In this document: one piece after another, positions 8,478 through 17,974 of the stretch
Numbering within the stretch: position 1 is the stretch's first letter
Layout of the letters: each line of letters opens with the position of its first letter
Assembly: GCF_002115805.1 (NCBI RefSeq)
Contig: NZ_JFKC01000001.1
Span: forward strand, 434,001-498,000
Length of the DNA: 64,000 nucleotides
Direction: 5' to 3'
Source: Marivita geojedonensis
Lineage (GTDB): Bacteria > Pseudomonadota > Alphaproteobacteria > Rhodobacterales > Rhodobacteraceae
Position numbers and translations under genes: made by a program
Notes under the pieces: generated by a model
What the model was told of the DNA's origin: nothing
Databases searched by the model: none
Seen by the model: only the letters and a program-made list of their open reading frames with translations

Positions 8478-9665
8478 ATGACCGGCTCTGCACCGATCAC
8501 GCAAGACGTATTGACCATCCCCCGGAAGCTGCCGGAGGGGGGCAAGACGAATATTGTCGGTCTGACGCGCGACAAGCTGCGCGAGGCGCTGATCGCGATC
8601 GGCACGCCGGAAAAGCAGGCCAAAATGCGGGTCAACCAGATCTGGCAATGGGTCTACCAATGGGGCGTGCGTGACTTTCACGCGATGACCAACCTTGCCA
8701 AGACCTACCGCGCCCAACTCGATGAGCATTTCGAAATCGCCCTGCCCGAGATCGTGTCGAAACAGGTCTCGGCTGATGGCACCCGCAAATACCTTGTCCG
8801 GATTGCAGGCGGGCACGAGGTCGAGGTGGTCTACATCCCCGAAACCGACCGTGGCACGCTCTGCATCTCGTCCCAGGTGGGCTGCACGCTCACCTGTTCC
8901 TTCTGCCACACCGGAACGCAGAAACTGGTCCGCAACCTGACCGCAGGCGAAATCATCGGTCAGGTCATGCTGGCCCGCGACGATCTGGATGAATGGCCGC
9001 AACCGGGCGTCGGCACAGGCGACGCGGGTCCGCGCCTTCTGTCTAACATCGTTCTGATGGGCATGGGCGAACCGCTCTACAATTTCGACAACGTGCGCGA
9101 CGCGATGAAAATCGCGATGGACGGCGAAGGCATCGCCCTCAGCCGCCGCCGCATCACGCTGTCCACCTCCGGCGTCGTGCCGGAGATCGCCAAGACCGCC
9201 GAGGAGATCGGCTGTCTCCTCGCGGTCAGCTTCCACGCCACAACCGACGAGGTGCGCGACAGGCTGGTGCCGATCAACAAGCGCTGGAATATCGAAACGC
9301 TGCTGGACGCGCTGCGCGAGTATCCGAAAAAATCGAACTCCGAACGCATCACCTTTGAGTACGTGATGCTCAAGGATGTGAACGACAGCGACGAAGACGC
9401 CCGCCGTCTGGTCAAACTGATCTCGGGCATCCCGGCCAAGATCAACCTGATCCCGTTCAACGAATGGCCCGGCGCGCCCTACCAGCGTTCTGACTGGTCG
9501 CGCATCGAGTCGTTTGCCGACATCATCTACAAGGCCGGCTACGCGTCCCCGATCCGCACCCCGCGCGGCGAAGACATCATGGCGGCCTGTGGTCAGTTGA
9601 AATCGGCAACAGAACGCGCCCGCAAGAGCAAGGCGCAGATTGCGGCGGAAACGGGTACGGGTTAG
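8478..9665 (+). CDS. rlmN: Dual-specificity 23S rRNA A2503 / tRNA A37 C2-methyltransferase
   Basis: Radical-SAM enzyme that methylates C2 of A2503 in 23S rRNA and A37 in some tRNAs. The 395-residue protein shows the cluster motif [13 protein letters not shown] (CxxxCxxC, about residue 139), the [12 protein letters not shown] motif, the SAM-binding STSGVVP segment and the methyl-carrying Cys near the C-terminus (IMAACGQL). N-terminal residues fold as the usual RlmN accessory domain. The ATG at 8478 was chosen over a GTG at 8445 because GAGAAAGG precedes it. The last 4 bases overlap the opposing NYN gene. Confidence 0.95.
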   Translation: MTGSAPITQDVLTIPRKLPEGGKTNIVGLTRDKLREALIAIGTPEKQAKMRVNQIWQWVYQWGVRDFHAMTNLAKTYRAQLDEHFEIALPEIVSKQVSADGTRKYLVRIAGGHEVEVVYIPETDRGTLCISSQVGCTLTCSFCHTGTQKLVRNLTAGEIIGQVMLARDDLDEWPQPGVGTGDAGPRLLSNIVLMGMGEPLYNFDNVRDAMKIAMDGEGIALSRRRITLSTSGVVPEIAKTAEEIGCLLAVSFHATTDEVRDRLVPINKRWNIETLLDALREYPKKSNSERITFEYVMLKDVNDSDEDARRLVKLISGIPAKINLIPFNEWPGAPYQRSDWSRIESFADIIYKAGYASPIRTPRGEDIMAACGQLKSATERARKSKAQIAAETGTG

Positions 9666-10312
9666 TCCGACACGTCCGGCTTCAGGTGGACACGGGCGCC
9701 CTGTCCCGTGCCGTTCATCTTGAACAACGACTCTCGCCCCTTGAAATAGGCGCGCCAGTTCTTGTGATCGGTCGCGCTGATCTTTGTTTGAAATTTTTGC
9801 CACATCAATGGGTTGACCTCACACAGCGGCATGGACCCGCCGCGTTCCCTGACAGTCTGGACAACCCTCTGATCCATCTCCGAAAGGTGCGTCTTCTTTG
9901 GAGGCACGGGAGATTTGCTGCGCAAAAACCGGAATTCCGAACACGCCGCCTGCATCTCTGCACGCGTCTTTTCTTCTCCCATGCCCAGAACGTGCACACC
10001 TCTTGCCCGGAGGCAACAGGCGAGGTGGACGAAATCCGCGTCGGAGCTGCACAGCACAACGCTTTTTACCTCATGGGTGCAGACATATTCCGTCGCTTCA
10101 ACGGCAAGGCAGATGTCCGTGGCGTTTTTGCCGCCCCCGGAATAGCGAAACGTAAAGGAGGGGCTGTCGGACCAACCTTGCAACGCGTTTACAGCACCAT
10201 AGACCCGCGCCATCACAACCGGCCCAAGCGCTCGTGCTGATCGTATGATCCTGCCGGCAAACGACGAAGACAGGTTGTCCCCATCGACAAAAACCGCAAC
10301 TGGCCCGCTCAT
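9662..10312 (-). CDS. NYN-domain (PIN-like) nuclease with C-terminal LOTUS-like helix domain
   Basis: A 216-residue protein. The N-terminal NYN domain (about 1-125) has the acidic positions VFVDGDNLS and [11 protein letters not shown] expected for a metal-dependent, PIN-like RNase, as in LabA-type proteins. The C-terminal 70 residues ([18 protein letters not shown]...) resemble an OST-HTH/LOTUS RNA-binding winged helix. The predicted role is RNA cleavage or processing; no target is known. I chose ATG at 10312 because GAGAGG lies 5 bases upstream; a GTG two codons earlier is possible. It is convergent with rlmN with a 4-base overlap. Confidence 0.78.
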   Translation of the reverse strand: MSGPVAVFVDGDNLSSSFAGRIIRSARALGPVVMARVYGAVNALQGWSDSPSFTFRYSGGGKNATDICLAVEATEYVCTHEVKSVVLCSSDADFVHLACCLRARGVHVLGMGEEKTRAEMQAACSEFRFLRSKSPVPPKKTHLSEMDQRVVQTVRERGGSMPLCEVNPLMWQKFQTKISATDHKNWRAYFKGRESLFKMNGTGQGARVHLKPDVSD

Positions 10313-10397
10313 ATCCACCTCTCACACATCGATTGCCCGTGATTGAAAGCAGGCAATAGGACGAGAGTATGACGCAGATTGGCAGGGAAAGGGGCGC

Positions 10398-11360
10398 TTA
10401 CCCAGCGCCCCCGATCTCGAGCGAATAGATCATCTTGCCGTCCGAGAACTCGCGCGCGGCGCTGCCGTCAAGCTGGCTCGGGATGATCGTGTTCAAAAGC
10501 ATGGTGCCATAGCCCGACTTGTCCGATGTCTTTCCCGTATCGATCCCGTTCTCAGTCCAGCGGAACAGGCAGCCATTGCGGGGAAGAATATCCCAGGAAA
10601 TCGTCAAACCACCATCGGGATGACCCAGCGCACCGTATTTGATCGAGTTGGTCGCCAACTCATGGACCGCCATCGAAATCGCCTGCGACTGCACCATCGA
10701 CAGCGGGTAGTCCGGCCCGTCGATACGGATCCGCTCCTTCGCGTCCTTGGCATGCGCGGTCAGCTGATCCTCGACCACATCCCTGAGCGTTTCCAGTCCG
10801 CCCCGGTCGCCGGTCAATTGCCGGTTCACCCGAATAAACGCACCGAGCCGCTCTTCGAAATTGCGGACGAACTCCGGTACCGACTGGCTGACCCGCGATG
10901 TCTGGCGTGCAATCGCGCTGATGATGGTAAAGATATTGCCGACCCGGTGCTGCAACTCCCCGAGAAGCGCATTACGCATATCGCGCATCTTGACCTGGTC
11001 GGTGACGTTTTCAGTGAACTGGATCAGGTAGGCACGACCATCGCTTCTGTTCTCGAGCCGCGCGTGCAAGGCCGTCCACCACTGTTCCCGCACGACACCG
11101 TCAACGGTAATCCTGAATGGAATCTCAGAGATCGTCATCGGATTGCCCGCCAGAGTTTCCTCAAACACCGCCTTCATGCTGCCCACGCGGTCATTGGATT
11201 CGGGAAAAGCGTCGAACACATACGTTCCGACAAGGTCCTCGAGGCTCATGCCAACCATTTTCAGATACGCGGGATTGGCGGCAACAAAGACGAGCGAGTC
11301 GTCGAGGATCATCGTGGGCGCAGGCGATTCCCGGAATACCGCCTCGTAGTCTAGGGTCAT
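10398..11360 (-). CDS. PAS-domain HWE-type sensor histidine kinase
   Basis: About 320 residues, soluble. An N-terminal PAS domain (about 5-125; YEAVFRESPAPTMILDD) is followed by the H-box ELQHRVGNIFTIISAIA and an ATPase domain with HELATNSIKYGALG and FRWTENG, the combination that defines the HWE kinase family of alphaproteobacteria. Such kinases often feed the general stress response or light/redox signalling, but no response regulator lies nearby. The start at 11360 is the first ATG before the PAS domain; an ATG at 11399 is possible and neither has a strong ribosome-binding site. Confidence 0.83.
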   Translation of the reverse strand: MTLDYEAVFRESPAPTMILDDSLVFVAANPAYLKMVGMSLEDLVGTYVFDAFPESNDRVGSMKAVFEETLAGNPMTISEIPFRITVDGVVREQWWTALHARLENRSDGRAYLIQFTENVTDQVKMRDMRNALLGELQHRVGNIFTIISAIARQTSRVSQSVPEFVRNFEERLGAFIRVNRQLTGDRGGLETLRDVVEDQLTAHAKDAKERIRIDGPDYPLSMVQSQAISMAVHELATNSIKYGALGHPDGGLTISWDILPRNGCLFRWTENGIDTGKTSDKSGYGTMLLNTIIPSQLDGSAAREFSDGKMIYSLEIGGAG

Positions 11361-11588
11361 TGGGAAACAGGTCTTTCGTTCAGATCTTCGGCGCTTCATC
11401 GCGTCGAATGGGGCATCATCACCCAATCCGGGAAAATTGTCATCTCCAATATACCTTTGCGAAGGTGACTGGCGGGACCCCTCTGCCCAGTCCGATAGGG
11501 GCCCGGAAAGCAAAAGAGTTTATTCCCGATTTTTTTTATCAGATTTATTCTTTAAGGTCGGCCCTAGGCTGAAAACCGAGGATCAAGG

Positions 11589-12041
11589 ATGCATCACACG
11601 CCGATTCGTTTATCCGAGAGTGAGCTCCGCAGACCGGAACTGCGTGTGGTTTTTCTGCTCCGCGCCTGGCAAGGGGATGTCGAAACGCAGGCAGACGTCT
11701 GGAACGACCTTTGCCGCTCGATGGGTCAGGCCCGCGCACGCGCCTGCCTGCAGGCTTTCGAACAGATGCTTGGGCTTCTGGTCAAACATGGTTGGCAGAC
11801 TCTGACTGTTCTTCCGCGGGACACAGATGGTGTTTCCGCTGACGAGGCCGCCATCGCCCGTTTCGTCATGGCGGCAACAGAACAAAAGCGCGAAGCTGCT
11901 CTTGCACAAGCGGGATTCCTTGTCTCACCTGCCGCGCTGCTGCCACTCGTCTGTGCGGCATCACGGTTCGGGTTGCCGCTTCTGTGTGAGGACTGTCGCG
12001 CGCGGGTCCGCAGCGAAGTGGTGCGCCCCCGGCTTAACTGA
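11589..12041 (+). CDS. Conserved-looking hypothetical protein, 150 aa
   Basis: Not recognised. The 150-residue product is mostly helical and rich in Arg, Ala and Leu. Near the end it has LPLLCEDCRARVRSE, with a CxxC pair that might bind a metal. There is no signal peptide or transmembrane segment. GAGG lies 7 bases before the ATG. It is divergent from the HWE kinase (228 bases apart) and sits 99 bases before copA. Codon use matches the surroundings, which supports a real gene. Confidence 0.6.
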   Translation: MHHTPIRLSESELRRPELRVVFLLRAWQGDVETQADVWNDLCRSMGQARARACLQAFEQMLGLLVKHGWQTLTVLPRDTDGVSADEAAIARFVMAATEQKREAALAQAGFLVSPAALLPLVCAASRFGLPLLCEDCRARVRSEVVRPRLN

Positions 12042-12084
12042 AACCCCTCTATCATCGCTCAGTGTGGTTTTCCGAAAAAGCCCC

Positions 12085-12115
12085 TTGACCTTCCGGTGAC
12101 TGGAAACCCTATCTG
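12085..12115 (+). promoter_or_regulatory. CueR/MerR-type promoter of copA
   Basis: -35 TTGACC (12085-12090) and -10 TATCTG (12110-12115) are separated by 19 bases, the over-long spacer characteristic of MerR-family activated promoters. Between them lies an imperfect dyad CCTTCC-N7-GGAAACC like copper-responsive CueR boxes. It lies 26 bases before the copA ATG. Confidence 0.75.
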
Positions 12116-12140
12116 ATCCCCAGAACAAAGGATCAGACCC

Positions 12141-14603
12141 ATGACAACGCTTCGCTTTGCAGTCGACAACCTGAGCTGTGCCGGATGTGCCGGGCGCGCT
12201 GAACGCGCGTTGGCAGCTGCGCCCGGTGTGTCGGAAGCATCGGTGAATATTGCAAACCGCATGGCTCAGGTGACCGGCAGCGCCTCGTCCGAAACGCTGC
12301 GCTCCGCTCTGAAATCCGCGGGATATCCGGCGCGCGAAACAACTCTCCGCCTGTCGATTTCCGGGATGAGCTGCGCGTCATGTACCGGTCGGGTGGAACG
12401 CGCTCTTCAGGCAGCGCCCGGCGTCGTGTCAGCCAGCGTCAACCTTGCCACAGAGACCGCAAGCGTTCGTGTGCTTGACGGCTCGGTGACACCCGAAGCG
12501 CTGGCAAAAACCGTGACCGAGGTCGGATACCCGGCGAAACCGGTCACCACCGACACCCAGACGGAAACCCCTTCCGAGGTTCCGGCGCTGAGGCGCGATA
12601 CGCTGATTGCCGCCGCATTGACCCTGCCGGTGTTCCTGACCGAAATGGGCGGTCACATCTTTCCGCCGATCCACCACGCCATCATGGGCAGCATTGGGGT
12701 GCAAACCTTCTGGGTGCTTCAATTTCTTCTGATCACGCTGGTCCTGATCTGGCCCGGTCGTCGGTTTTTCCGCATCGGGCTGCCGCTTCTCGCCAAGGGC
12801 AGTCCGGACATGAACAGCCTCGTCGCACTGGGAACACTGGCTGCGTGGAGCTATTCGACCATTGCCACGTTCGCACCGGGGCTTTTGCCTGAGGGGACCC
12901 GAGCGGTCTACTTCGAAGCCGCAGGTGTGATCGTTACCCTGATCCTCGCCGGACGCTGGATGGAAGCGCGCGCCAAGGGCCGCACCGGAGCGGCGATCCG
13001 ACATCTGATCGGACTTCGTCCCGACACCGTGCGGGTCGATCGCGATGGCGGCTTCACAGAGGTTCCCCTGTCCGAGGTCGTAACCGGAGACCGGATCAAA
13101 GCCCGCCCCGGCGCGCGTATCGCCGTCGATGGTGTGGTGACCGAAGGCACATCGTTTGTCGATGAATCCATGATCACGGGTGAACCGGTCCCAGTGGCCA
13201 AGGCCGAGGGTGATGCCGTAACAGGCGGAACCATCAACGGACAGCGGCCCCTGATCTACCGCGCCACCGCGGTCGGGTCGGATACTGTTCTCGCCCGGAT
13301 CATCGACATGGTTCAGACCGCACAAGGGGCAAAGCTCCCGATCCAGGCGCTGGCTGACAAGGTGGTCCGCATCTTTGTTCCGGTGGTGCTTGCCATTGCT
13401 GTGCTGACAGTTCTGGTGTGGCTGACGATTGGCCCCTCCCCCGCACTCAGCCACGCCCTCGTGGCCGGGGTTGCGGTGCTGATCATCGCATGCCCCTGCG
13501 CCATGGGTCTCGCCACACCAACCTCGATCATGGTGGGCACAGGCCGCGCGGCAGAACTCGGCGTGCTCTTCCGAAAGGGCGACGCACTCCAAAGGCTCGA
13601 TGCGGCGAAGGTCGTGGCTTTTGACAAGACCGGCACCCTTACCGAGGGCCGCCCGACCCTTGCCGATCAGGCCACTCTGCCGGGCTTTGACGCAGCCGAA
13701 GCACTGGCACTGACCGCCGCGCTCGAACAGGGCTCCGACCACCCGATCGCCCGCGCCATCCTGACTGCGGCGCCAACTGACCTGCCCGGAGTGACGGACG
13801 CGGAAACCGTTCCAGGCTATGGCCTGACCGGCTCGGTCGATGGCAAAGCCGTGCTGGTCGGCTCTGAACGTCACCTGATCGAACAGGGGGTCGACACCAC
13901 GCCGCTCAGAGACGCCATCTCGCGCTTTGCCGATAAGGGCCACACGCTTGTTTGCCTCGCGGTCGATGGCCAAGCCGCTGCTGCTTTCGCCGTTGCCGAC
14001 CAGATCAAACCTTCCGCAAAGGCCGCCATTGATGCGCTGCATGATGCCGGTCTCAAAGTGGCGATGATCTCGGGCGACAGCCCGACCGCCGCCGAAGCCA
14101 TCGCGCGCCAGCTTGGTATCGACCATGTGACCGCCGGGGTGCTGCCTGACGGCAAGGTCGACGCAATCAAGGCGCTGCGGGCTGATTTCGGTCCGGTCGC
14201 CTTTGTCGGGGATGGGATCAACGACGCTCCGGCGCTGGCCGAAGCCGAAATCGGTCTCGCCATTGGAACCGGTACCGACGTGGCAATCGAGGCGGCGGAC
14301 ATCGTGCTTTCCTCGGGTCGCGTCTCCGGCGTGGTCAACGCGGTAGAAATCTCCCGCCGGACCATGCGCAACATCCGCCAGAACCTGTTCTGGGCCTTCG
14401 CCTACAACACAGCGCTGATCCCGGTCGCGGCGGGTGTGCTCTACCCGGCCTTCGGCATCCTCCTGTCGCCGATGCTGGGTGCAGGTGCGATGGCATTGTC
14501 CTCGGTCTTTGTGCTGACAAACGCGCTGCGTCTGCGCCGGATCGCACCGGCGCAACAGGACCGCCCAATGCGCAGCGCCACAACAACGGAGGCCCCGGTA
14601 TGA
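12141..14603 (+). CDS. copA: Copper-exporting P1B-type ATPase
   Basis: ATP-driven Cu(I) efflux from the cytoplasm. The 820-residue protein has two N-terminal heavy-metal domains (LSCAGCAGR near residue 11; MSCASCTGR near residue 77), eight membrane helices with the transport motif IACPCAMGLA (CPC), the TGE actuator motif (MITGEPVPV), the phosphorylation motif AFDKTGTLT, the HP motif in GSDHPIA and the hinge VGDGINDAPALA. The CPC motif with paired CxxC domains identifies it as a Cu(I) rather than a Zn/Cd pump. It is transcribed from a MerR-type promoter and overlaps cueR by 4 bases, so pump and sensor are one operon. Confidence 0.96.
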   Translation: MTTLRFAVDNLSCAGCAGRAERALAAAPGVSEASVNIANRMAQVTGSASSETLRSALKSAGYPARETTLRLSISGMSCASCTGRVERALQAAPGVVSASVNLATETASVRVLDGSVTPEALAKTVTEVGYPAKPVTTDTQTETPSEVPALRRDTLIAAALTLPVFLTEMGGHIFPPIHHAIMGSIGVQTFWVLQFLLITLVLIWPGRRFFRIGLPLLAKGSPDMNSLVALGTLAAWSYSTIATFAPGLLPEGTRAVYFEAAGVIVTLILAGRWMEARAKGRTGAAIRHLIGLRPDTVRVDRDGGFTEVPLSEVVTGDRIKARPGARIAVDGVVTEGTSFVDESMITGEPVPVAKAEGDAVTGGTINGQRPLIYRATAVGSDTVLARIIDMVQTAQGAKLPIQALADKVVRIFVPVVLAIAVLTVLVWLTIGPSPALSHALVAGVAVLIIACPCAMGLATPTSIMVGTGRAAELGVLFRKGDALQRLDAAKVVAFDKTGTLTEGRPTLADQATLPGFDAAEALALTAALEQGSDHPIARAILTAAPTDLPGVTDAETVPGYGLTGSVDGKAVLVGSERHLIEQGVDTTPLRDAISRFADKGHTLVCLAVDGQAAAAFAVADQIKPSAKAAIDALHDAGLKVAMISGDSPTAAEAIARQLGIDHVTAGVLPDGKVDAIKALRADFGPVAFVGDGINDAPALAEAEIGLAIGTGTDVAIEAADIVLSSGRVSGVVNAVEISRRTMRNIRQNLFWAFAYNTALIPVAAGVLYPAFGILLSPMLGAGAMALSSVFVLTNALRLRRIAPAQQDRPMRSATTTEAPV

Positions 14604-14992
14604 ACATCGGAGATGTTGCAAAGCGCGCGGGCCTTCCGGCCAAAACCATCCGCTACTACGAGGATATCGGCCTCATCACACCGCTCAGAGATGATAACGG
14701 GTACCGTCGTTTCCGTGACAGCGACCTGCACAAACTGGCCTTTCTTGGCCGTGCCCGGGCACTTGGCTTTACCATCGAAGACTGCCGCACCCTTCTGGCG
14801 CTCTATGACGACAAGACCCGGGCCAGCGCCGATGTAAAGGAACTGGCACAGGCGCACCTGAACAAGATTGAGGACAAGATCGCGCAACTGCAGTCGATGC
14901 GCGACACGTTGTCAGAGTTGGTTCAAAGCTGCGCCGGCGACAACCGGCCCGACTGCCCTATCCTCAGCGATCTCGCCACCGGGCAGCACTGA
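14600..14992 (+). CDS. cueR: CueR-like MerR-family copper-responsive activator
   Basis: A 130-residue MerR-family regulator: N-terminal winged helix (MNIGDVAKRAGLPAKTIRYYEDIGLI), a long dimerisation helix and a C-terminal metal loop with Cys at SCAGDNRPDCPIL. The two cysteines are separated by 7 residues, matching CueR/HmrR-type Cu(I) sensors. It is expected to bind the 19-bp-spacer promoter at 12085-12115 and activate copA on copper stress, and thereby its own transcription, because its ATG overlaps the copA stop. Confidence 0.92.
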   Translation: MNIGDVAKRAGLPAKTIRYYEDIGLITPLRDDNGYRRFRDSDLHKLAFLGRARALGFTIEDCRTLLALYDDKTRASADVKELAQAHLNKIEDKIAQLQSMRDTLSELVQSCAGDNRPDCPILSDLATGQH

Positions 14993-15049
14993 CGCGACCA
15001 GTCTGGCATCGCGCGGCTTTCCATCTGCGGATAGCGTCCAAGCATCACC

Positions 15050-15988
15050 CTAACCGATCTCGATCGACGTCACCTGACGGTAGGGGCGTTCCGGTGAACA
15101 CAGGATCGATCCGAAGCCCGGCACATTGACCGCATTCGGAAAATCCTGCGCCTCAAGGCACAAGCCGGCGAACCGCCCATGCGCCGCGCCCCGGCCCTCC
15201 GGAAGGACCGGTTTCAGGGTGTTTGAGGTGTAAACCTGCAATCCCGGACGGTCCGTCCAGAGCCGTAGATATGTCCCGTCAGGCACCGTGACTTCTGCCG
15301 CCGGATCGGATCCGGCAGTCAGAACAACGTTCCCATCCCATCCCTCTGCTTCACCCTCACCAAGCCGGACCGGATTTCGGAAATCATATGAGGTGCCATC
15401 AACCGGTTCGATCCTTCCCACGGGCACGAGATCCGGGCCGTTCGGTGTATACCTGTCCGCAGCAATCCGGAGCCTGTGATCGGCCACCGTTCCGCGTCCC
15501 ATCAGGTTGAAATAGAGATGTTGCGCAAGGTTGACCGGCGTAACCCGGTCGGGAACAGCCTCCATTTCCCAGGTCAGCCGACCACCCGTCAGTCGCATCA
15601 CCACCCGAAACGCAATGCGGCCGGGATAGCCCTGATCCCCATCTTCCGAAGTCAGACGAAATTCCACCGCTCGGTCCCCATCCGGCGACATGTCCCAATT
15701 GCGCCATCCAAGCCCCCGCGGCCCTCCATGCAGATGATGCGGTGGTGCGTTGGCAGGCAGTTCGTGGATCTCACCGTCCAAAGTGAACCGCGCGCCCGAT
15801 ATCCGGTTCGCCACGCGTCCACAGATAACGCCCATACTGGCCGGGTTCTGCCGATAGTGCTCCGGCGATGCGTAACCAAGAACGACAGGCCTGCCTCGGA
15901 TCCGCCAATCCATCACCGCGCACCCGATCGACAGAACGGTTACCTCGGTCTCTTCGTCCCGCAACACATACGCCGCGATCTGATCCAT
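15050..15988 (-). CDS. galM: Aldose 1-epimerase (mutarotase)
   Basis: A 312-residue protein of the galactose mutarotase family, interconverting alpha and beta anomers of aldoses. Substrate-pocket features are visible: NRISGARF, HHLHGGPRGLGWRNW (His near residue 87), NLAQHLYFNLMG (catalytic His region, about residue 160) and LCLEAQDFPNAVN (catalytic Glu near residue 277). GGGAGGGG lies just before the ATG at 15988. It stands alone, divergent from the MFS gene 96 bases away, and no sugar catabolic operon is next to it, so the physiological sugar is unknown. Confidence 0.88.
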   Translation of the reverse strand: MDQIAAYVLRDEETEVTVLSIGCAVMDWRIRGRPVVLGYASPEHYRQNPASMGVICGRVANRISGARFTLDGEIHELPANAPPHHLHGGPRGLGWRNWDMSPDGDRAVEFRLTSEDGDQGYPGRIAFRVVMRLTGGRLTWEMEAVPDRVTPVNLAQHLYFNLMGRGTVADHRLRIAADRYTPNGPDLVPVGRIEPVDGTSYDFRNPVRLGEGEAEGWDGNVVLTAGSDPAAEVTVPDGTYLRLWTDRPGLQVYTSNTLKPVLPEGRGAAHGRFAGLCLEAQDFPNAVNVPGFGSILCSPERPYRQVTSIEIG

Positions 15989-16084
15989 AAACCCCTCCCG
16001 AACCCCATGAACCGATCCTGCTGAATTCGGCGCGCATATGCAAATTCCGCTGGCTCCGCGCCGGGTTCCGCCTAGAGTGTCGGC

Positions 16085-17308
16085 ATGGACGCACCTTCTG
16101 CACTGGACAGCCGATATTCCTGGACCCGCCTTCTGGTCACTCTGCTGATCGCGGTGATGGGTAATGTCGGCATGTGGGCCATCATTGTCGTCATGCCCGA
16201 GGTGCAGGAAGAGTTCGGGGCGGGGCGGGCGGATGTGTCGCTGGCCTATACCCTGACGATGATCGGCTTTGCCTTGGGCAATTTCTACGTTGGCCGCGCG
16301 GTGGATCGGTTCGGGATCACAACGGCGCTGATCGCCTGCGCCCTGACCTTGACCGCATCCTACGCGCTCGCAGCGCTCAGTCCATCGCTGCTGATCCTGA
16401 CAGCCCTGCAATTCGTGATCGGCTTTGCAACGGCCTGCAGTTTTGGTCCGCTCATTGCTGACATCTCTCAGTGGTTCCTGAAACGACGTGGCATTGCCGT
16501 CGCTATCGCCGCATCCGGCAACTACCTGTCTGGCGCGATCTGGCCGCTGCTTCTGGGCTACCTTGCCGATGGGGCAAGCTGGCGTTGGAGTTATTCGGCG
16601 CTCGCAGCCCTGACGCTGATCATCATTCCACCGCTGGCGATGATGCTACGCACCCGTGTCCCCGCCGAAGCACTCGCAACCGCAGACACCCAATCGGCCA
16701 GCCGCACGCGCGCCACCGGCTTCACCCCACGCCAGTTGCAGTGGATGCTTGGCATCGCCGGAATCGGGTGCTGCGTAGCCATGTCGATGCCGCAGGTTCA
16801 CATCGTTGCGTTATGCGTAGATTACGGCTTCGGCGCAGCAGTCGGGGCAGAGATGCTGTCTCTGATGCTCCTCGGCGGGGTGGTCTCCCGTCTGATCTCG
16901 GGCACGCTGGCCGACCGCATCGGCGGCGTTCCCACCCTGCTCATCGGCTCGACGCTGCAAGCCATCGCGCTGTTCCTGTACCTGCCCGCGGGCGGGCTGG
17001 TTTCACTTTACCTCGTCAGTCTGGTTTTCGGCCTGAGCCAAGGCGGCATTGTTCCAAGCTATGCCGTGATCGTCCGCGAATACATGCCATCGCGCGAAGC
17101 AGGTGCGCGGGTCGGTTTCGTGATGATGATGACCATCATGGGAATGGCGCTTGGCGGCTGGCTGTCCGGCTGGATCTATGATGTCACGGGCAGCTACCAA
17201 TGGGCGTTCGTGAACGGGATCGTCTGGAACGGTATGAACATCGCCATCATGATCCTCATCTTCATGCGCGGTCAGAGAAACGGTGCGATCCGCACCGCGC
17301 CAGCCTGA
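16085..17308 (+). CDS. Major facilitator superfamily transporter
   Basis: A 407-residue inner-membrane protein with twelve predicted helices. Loop 2-3 carries NFYVGRAVDRFGI, a relaxed form of the MFS signature, and the second half has the related SGTLADRIGG. A Met-rich run (VMMMTIMGMALGG) lies in helix 11. The overall pattern resembles monocarboxylate/oxalate-type carriers (central loop after six helices, DRFG and ADRIGG motifs), but substrate cannot be assigned. The galM promoter region is shared, so a sugar or sugar-acid substrate is conceivable but weakly supported. Confidence 0.82.
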   Translation: MDAPSALDSRYSWTRLLVTLLIAVMGNVGMWAIIVVMPEVQEEFGAGRADVSLAYTLTMIGFALGNFYVGRAVDRFGITTALIACALTLTASYALAALSPSLLILTALQFVIGFATACSFGPLIADISQWFLKRRGIAVAIAASGNYLSGAIWPLLLGYLADGASWRWSYSALAALTLIIIPPLAMMLRTRVPAEALATADTQSASRTRATGFTPRQLQWMLGIAGIGCCVAMSMPQVHIVALCVDYGFGAAVGAEMLSLMLLGGVVSRLISGTLADRIGGVPTLLIGSTLQAIALFLYLPAGGLVSLYLVSLVFGLSQGGIVPSYAVIVREYMPSREAGARVGFVMMMTIMGMALGGWLSGWIYDVTGSYQWAFVNGIVWNGMNIAIMILIFMRGQRNGAIRTAPA

Positions 17309-17317
17309 ACGGAGCCG

Positions 17318-17974
17318 TCACCGGGACTTTGACGCAGACAGCAGGGCCCAGACACGCCGAGCCGCCACGACGCGGCCCAGAGCCATCACGATCAGCGCCG
17401 CGAGCACCCATTTTGAAACAGTCTCCATTGTGCCCTGAATCTGAACGGCGTGCAGAACAGTCCCAATGACGATCACCACGGCAAGCCCTGTATGCGCAAT
17501 GCGCCAAAGCCTCAGGCGCGACCCCATACGCCGCCGCAGGATCGCCAGAACAGCCGCTCCGAATACGGCCCACATCGCGATCACACCCCAATCGGAAAAC
17601 GGTGTCGGAGAAACAAAAAGCAGCGCGTCGATGACATCGGGCGGACTGGTCATCCAAAGCCCTATGACATGCACCAGCACCGAAAGGACAAGCGCCAACC
17701 CGATGACTTGATGTGCCCGTCGCCCGCGCAAGGCCTCAAGACCGGGAAGGAGACCACCGACGAGGAGCGGCTGAAGAAGAAGCAGAACCATCCCCACGAC
17801 GCCTGCAAAACCGGCGAGGATGTAGATCGGGTCTCGCCACTGGAGAAGCGGACTGCTCAGGGCATACCAGCACGTCACCAGAACTGCCGCGATCAAACCG
17901 CCCCAGATCAGCGCGGCACGAAGCCCACTCACCTGCCAACCCGGCTCAGGCCGGTTCCAGAACGAAATGCGCAC
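17318..17974 (-). CDS. Ferric-reductase-like transmembrane (b-heme) protein
   Basis: A 218-residue membrane protein with about six hydrophobic helices. Two pairs of histidines spaced about 13 residues apart (AHQVIG...LVHVIG and IAHTGLA...LHAVQI) fit bis-His ligation of two hemes, as in the ferric-reductase-like domain and in MsrQ. No FAD/NAD reductase domain is attached, so it would relay electrons from quinol or another partner. Its start overlaps by 29 bases the end of the upstream Tat-exported intradiol-like gene, indicating translational coupling. It is convergent with the MFS gene, 9 bases apart. Confidence 0.75.
   Translation of the reverse strand: MRISFWNRPEPGWQVSGLRAALIWGGLIAAVLVTCWYALSSPLLQWRDPIYILAGFAGVVGMVLLLLQPLLVGGLLPGLEALRGRRAHQVIGLALVLSVLVHVIGLWMTSPPDVIDALLFVSPTPFSDWGVIAMWAVFGAAVLAILRRRMGSRLRLWRIAHTGLAVVIVIGTVLHAVQIQGTMETVSKWVLAALIVMALGRVVAARRVWALLSASKSR

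Noticed and set aside
8858-8872. Sigma-54-like TGGCAC-N5-TGCA string
   Set aside because: It lies inside the conserved rlmN coding region with no gene start downstream.
12429-14621. 730-codon frame opposite copA
   Set aside because: It is a shadow of copA; the copA frame carries all P-type ATPase motifs.
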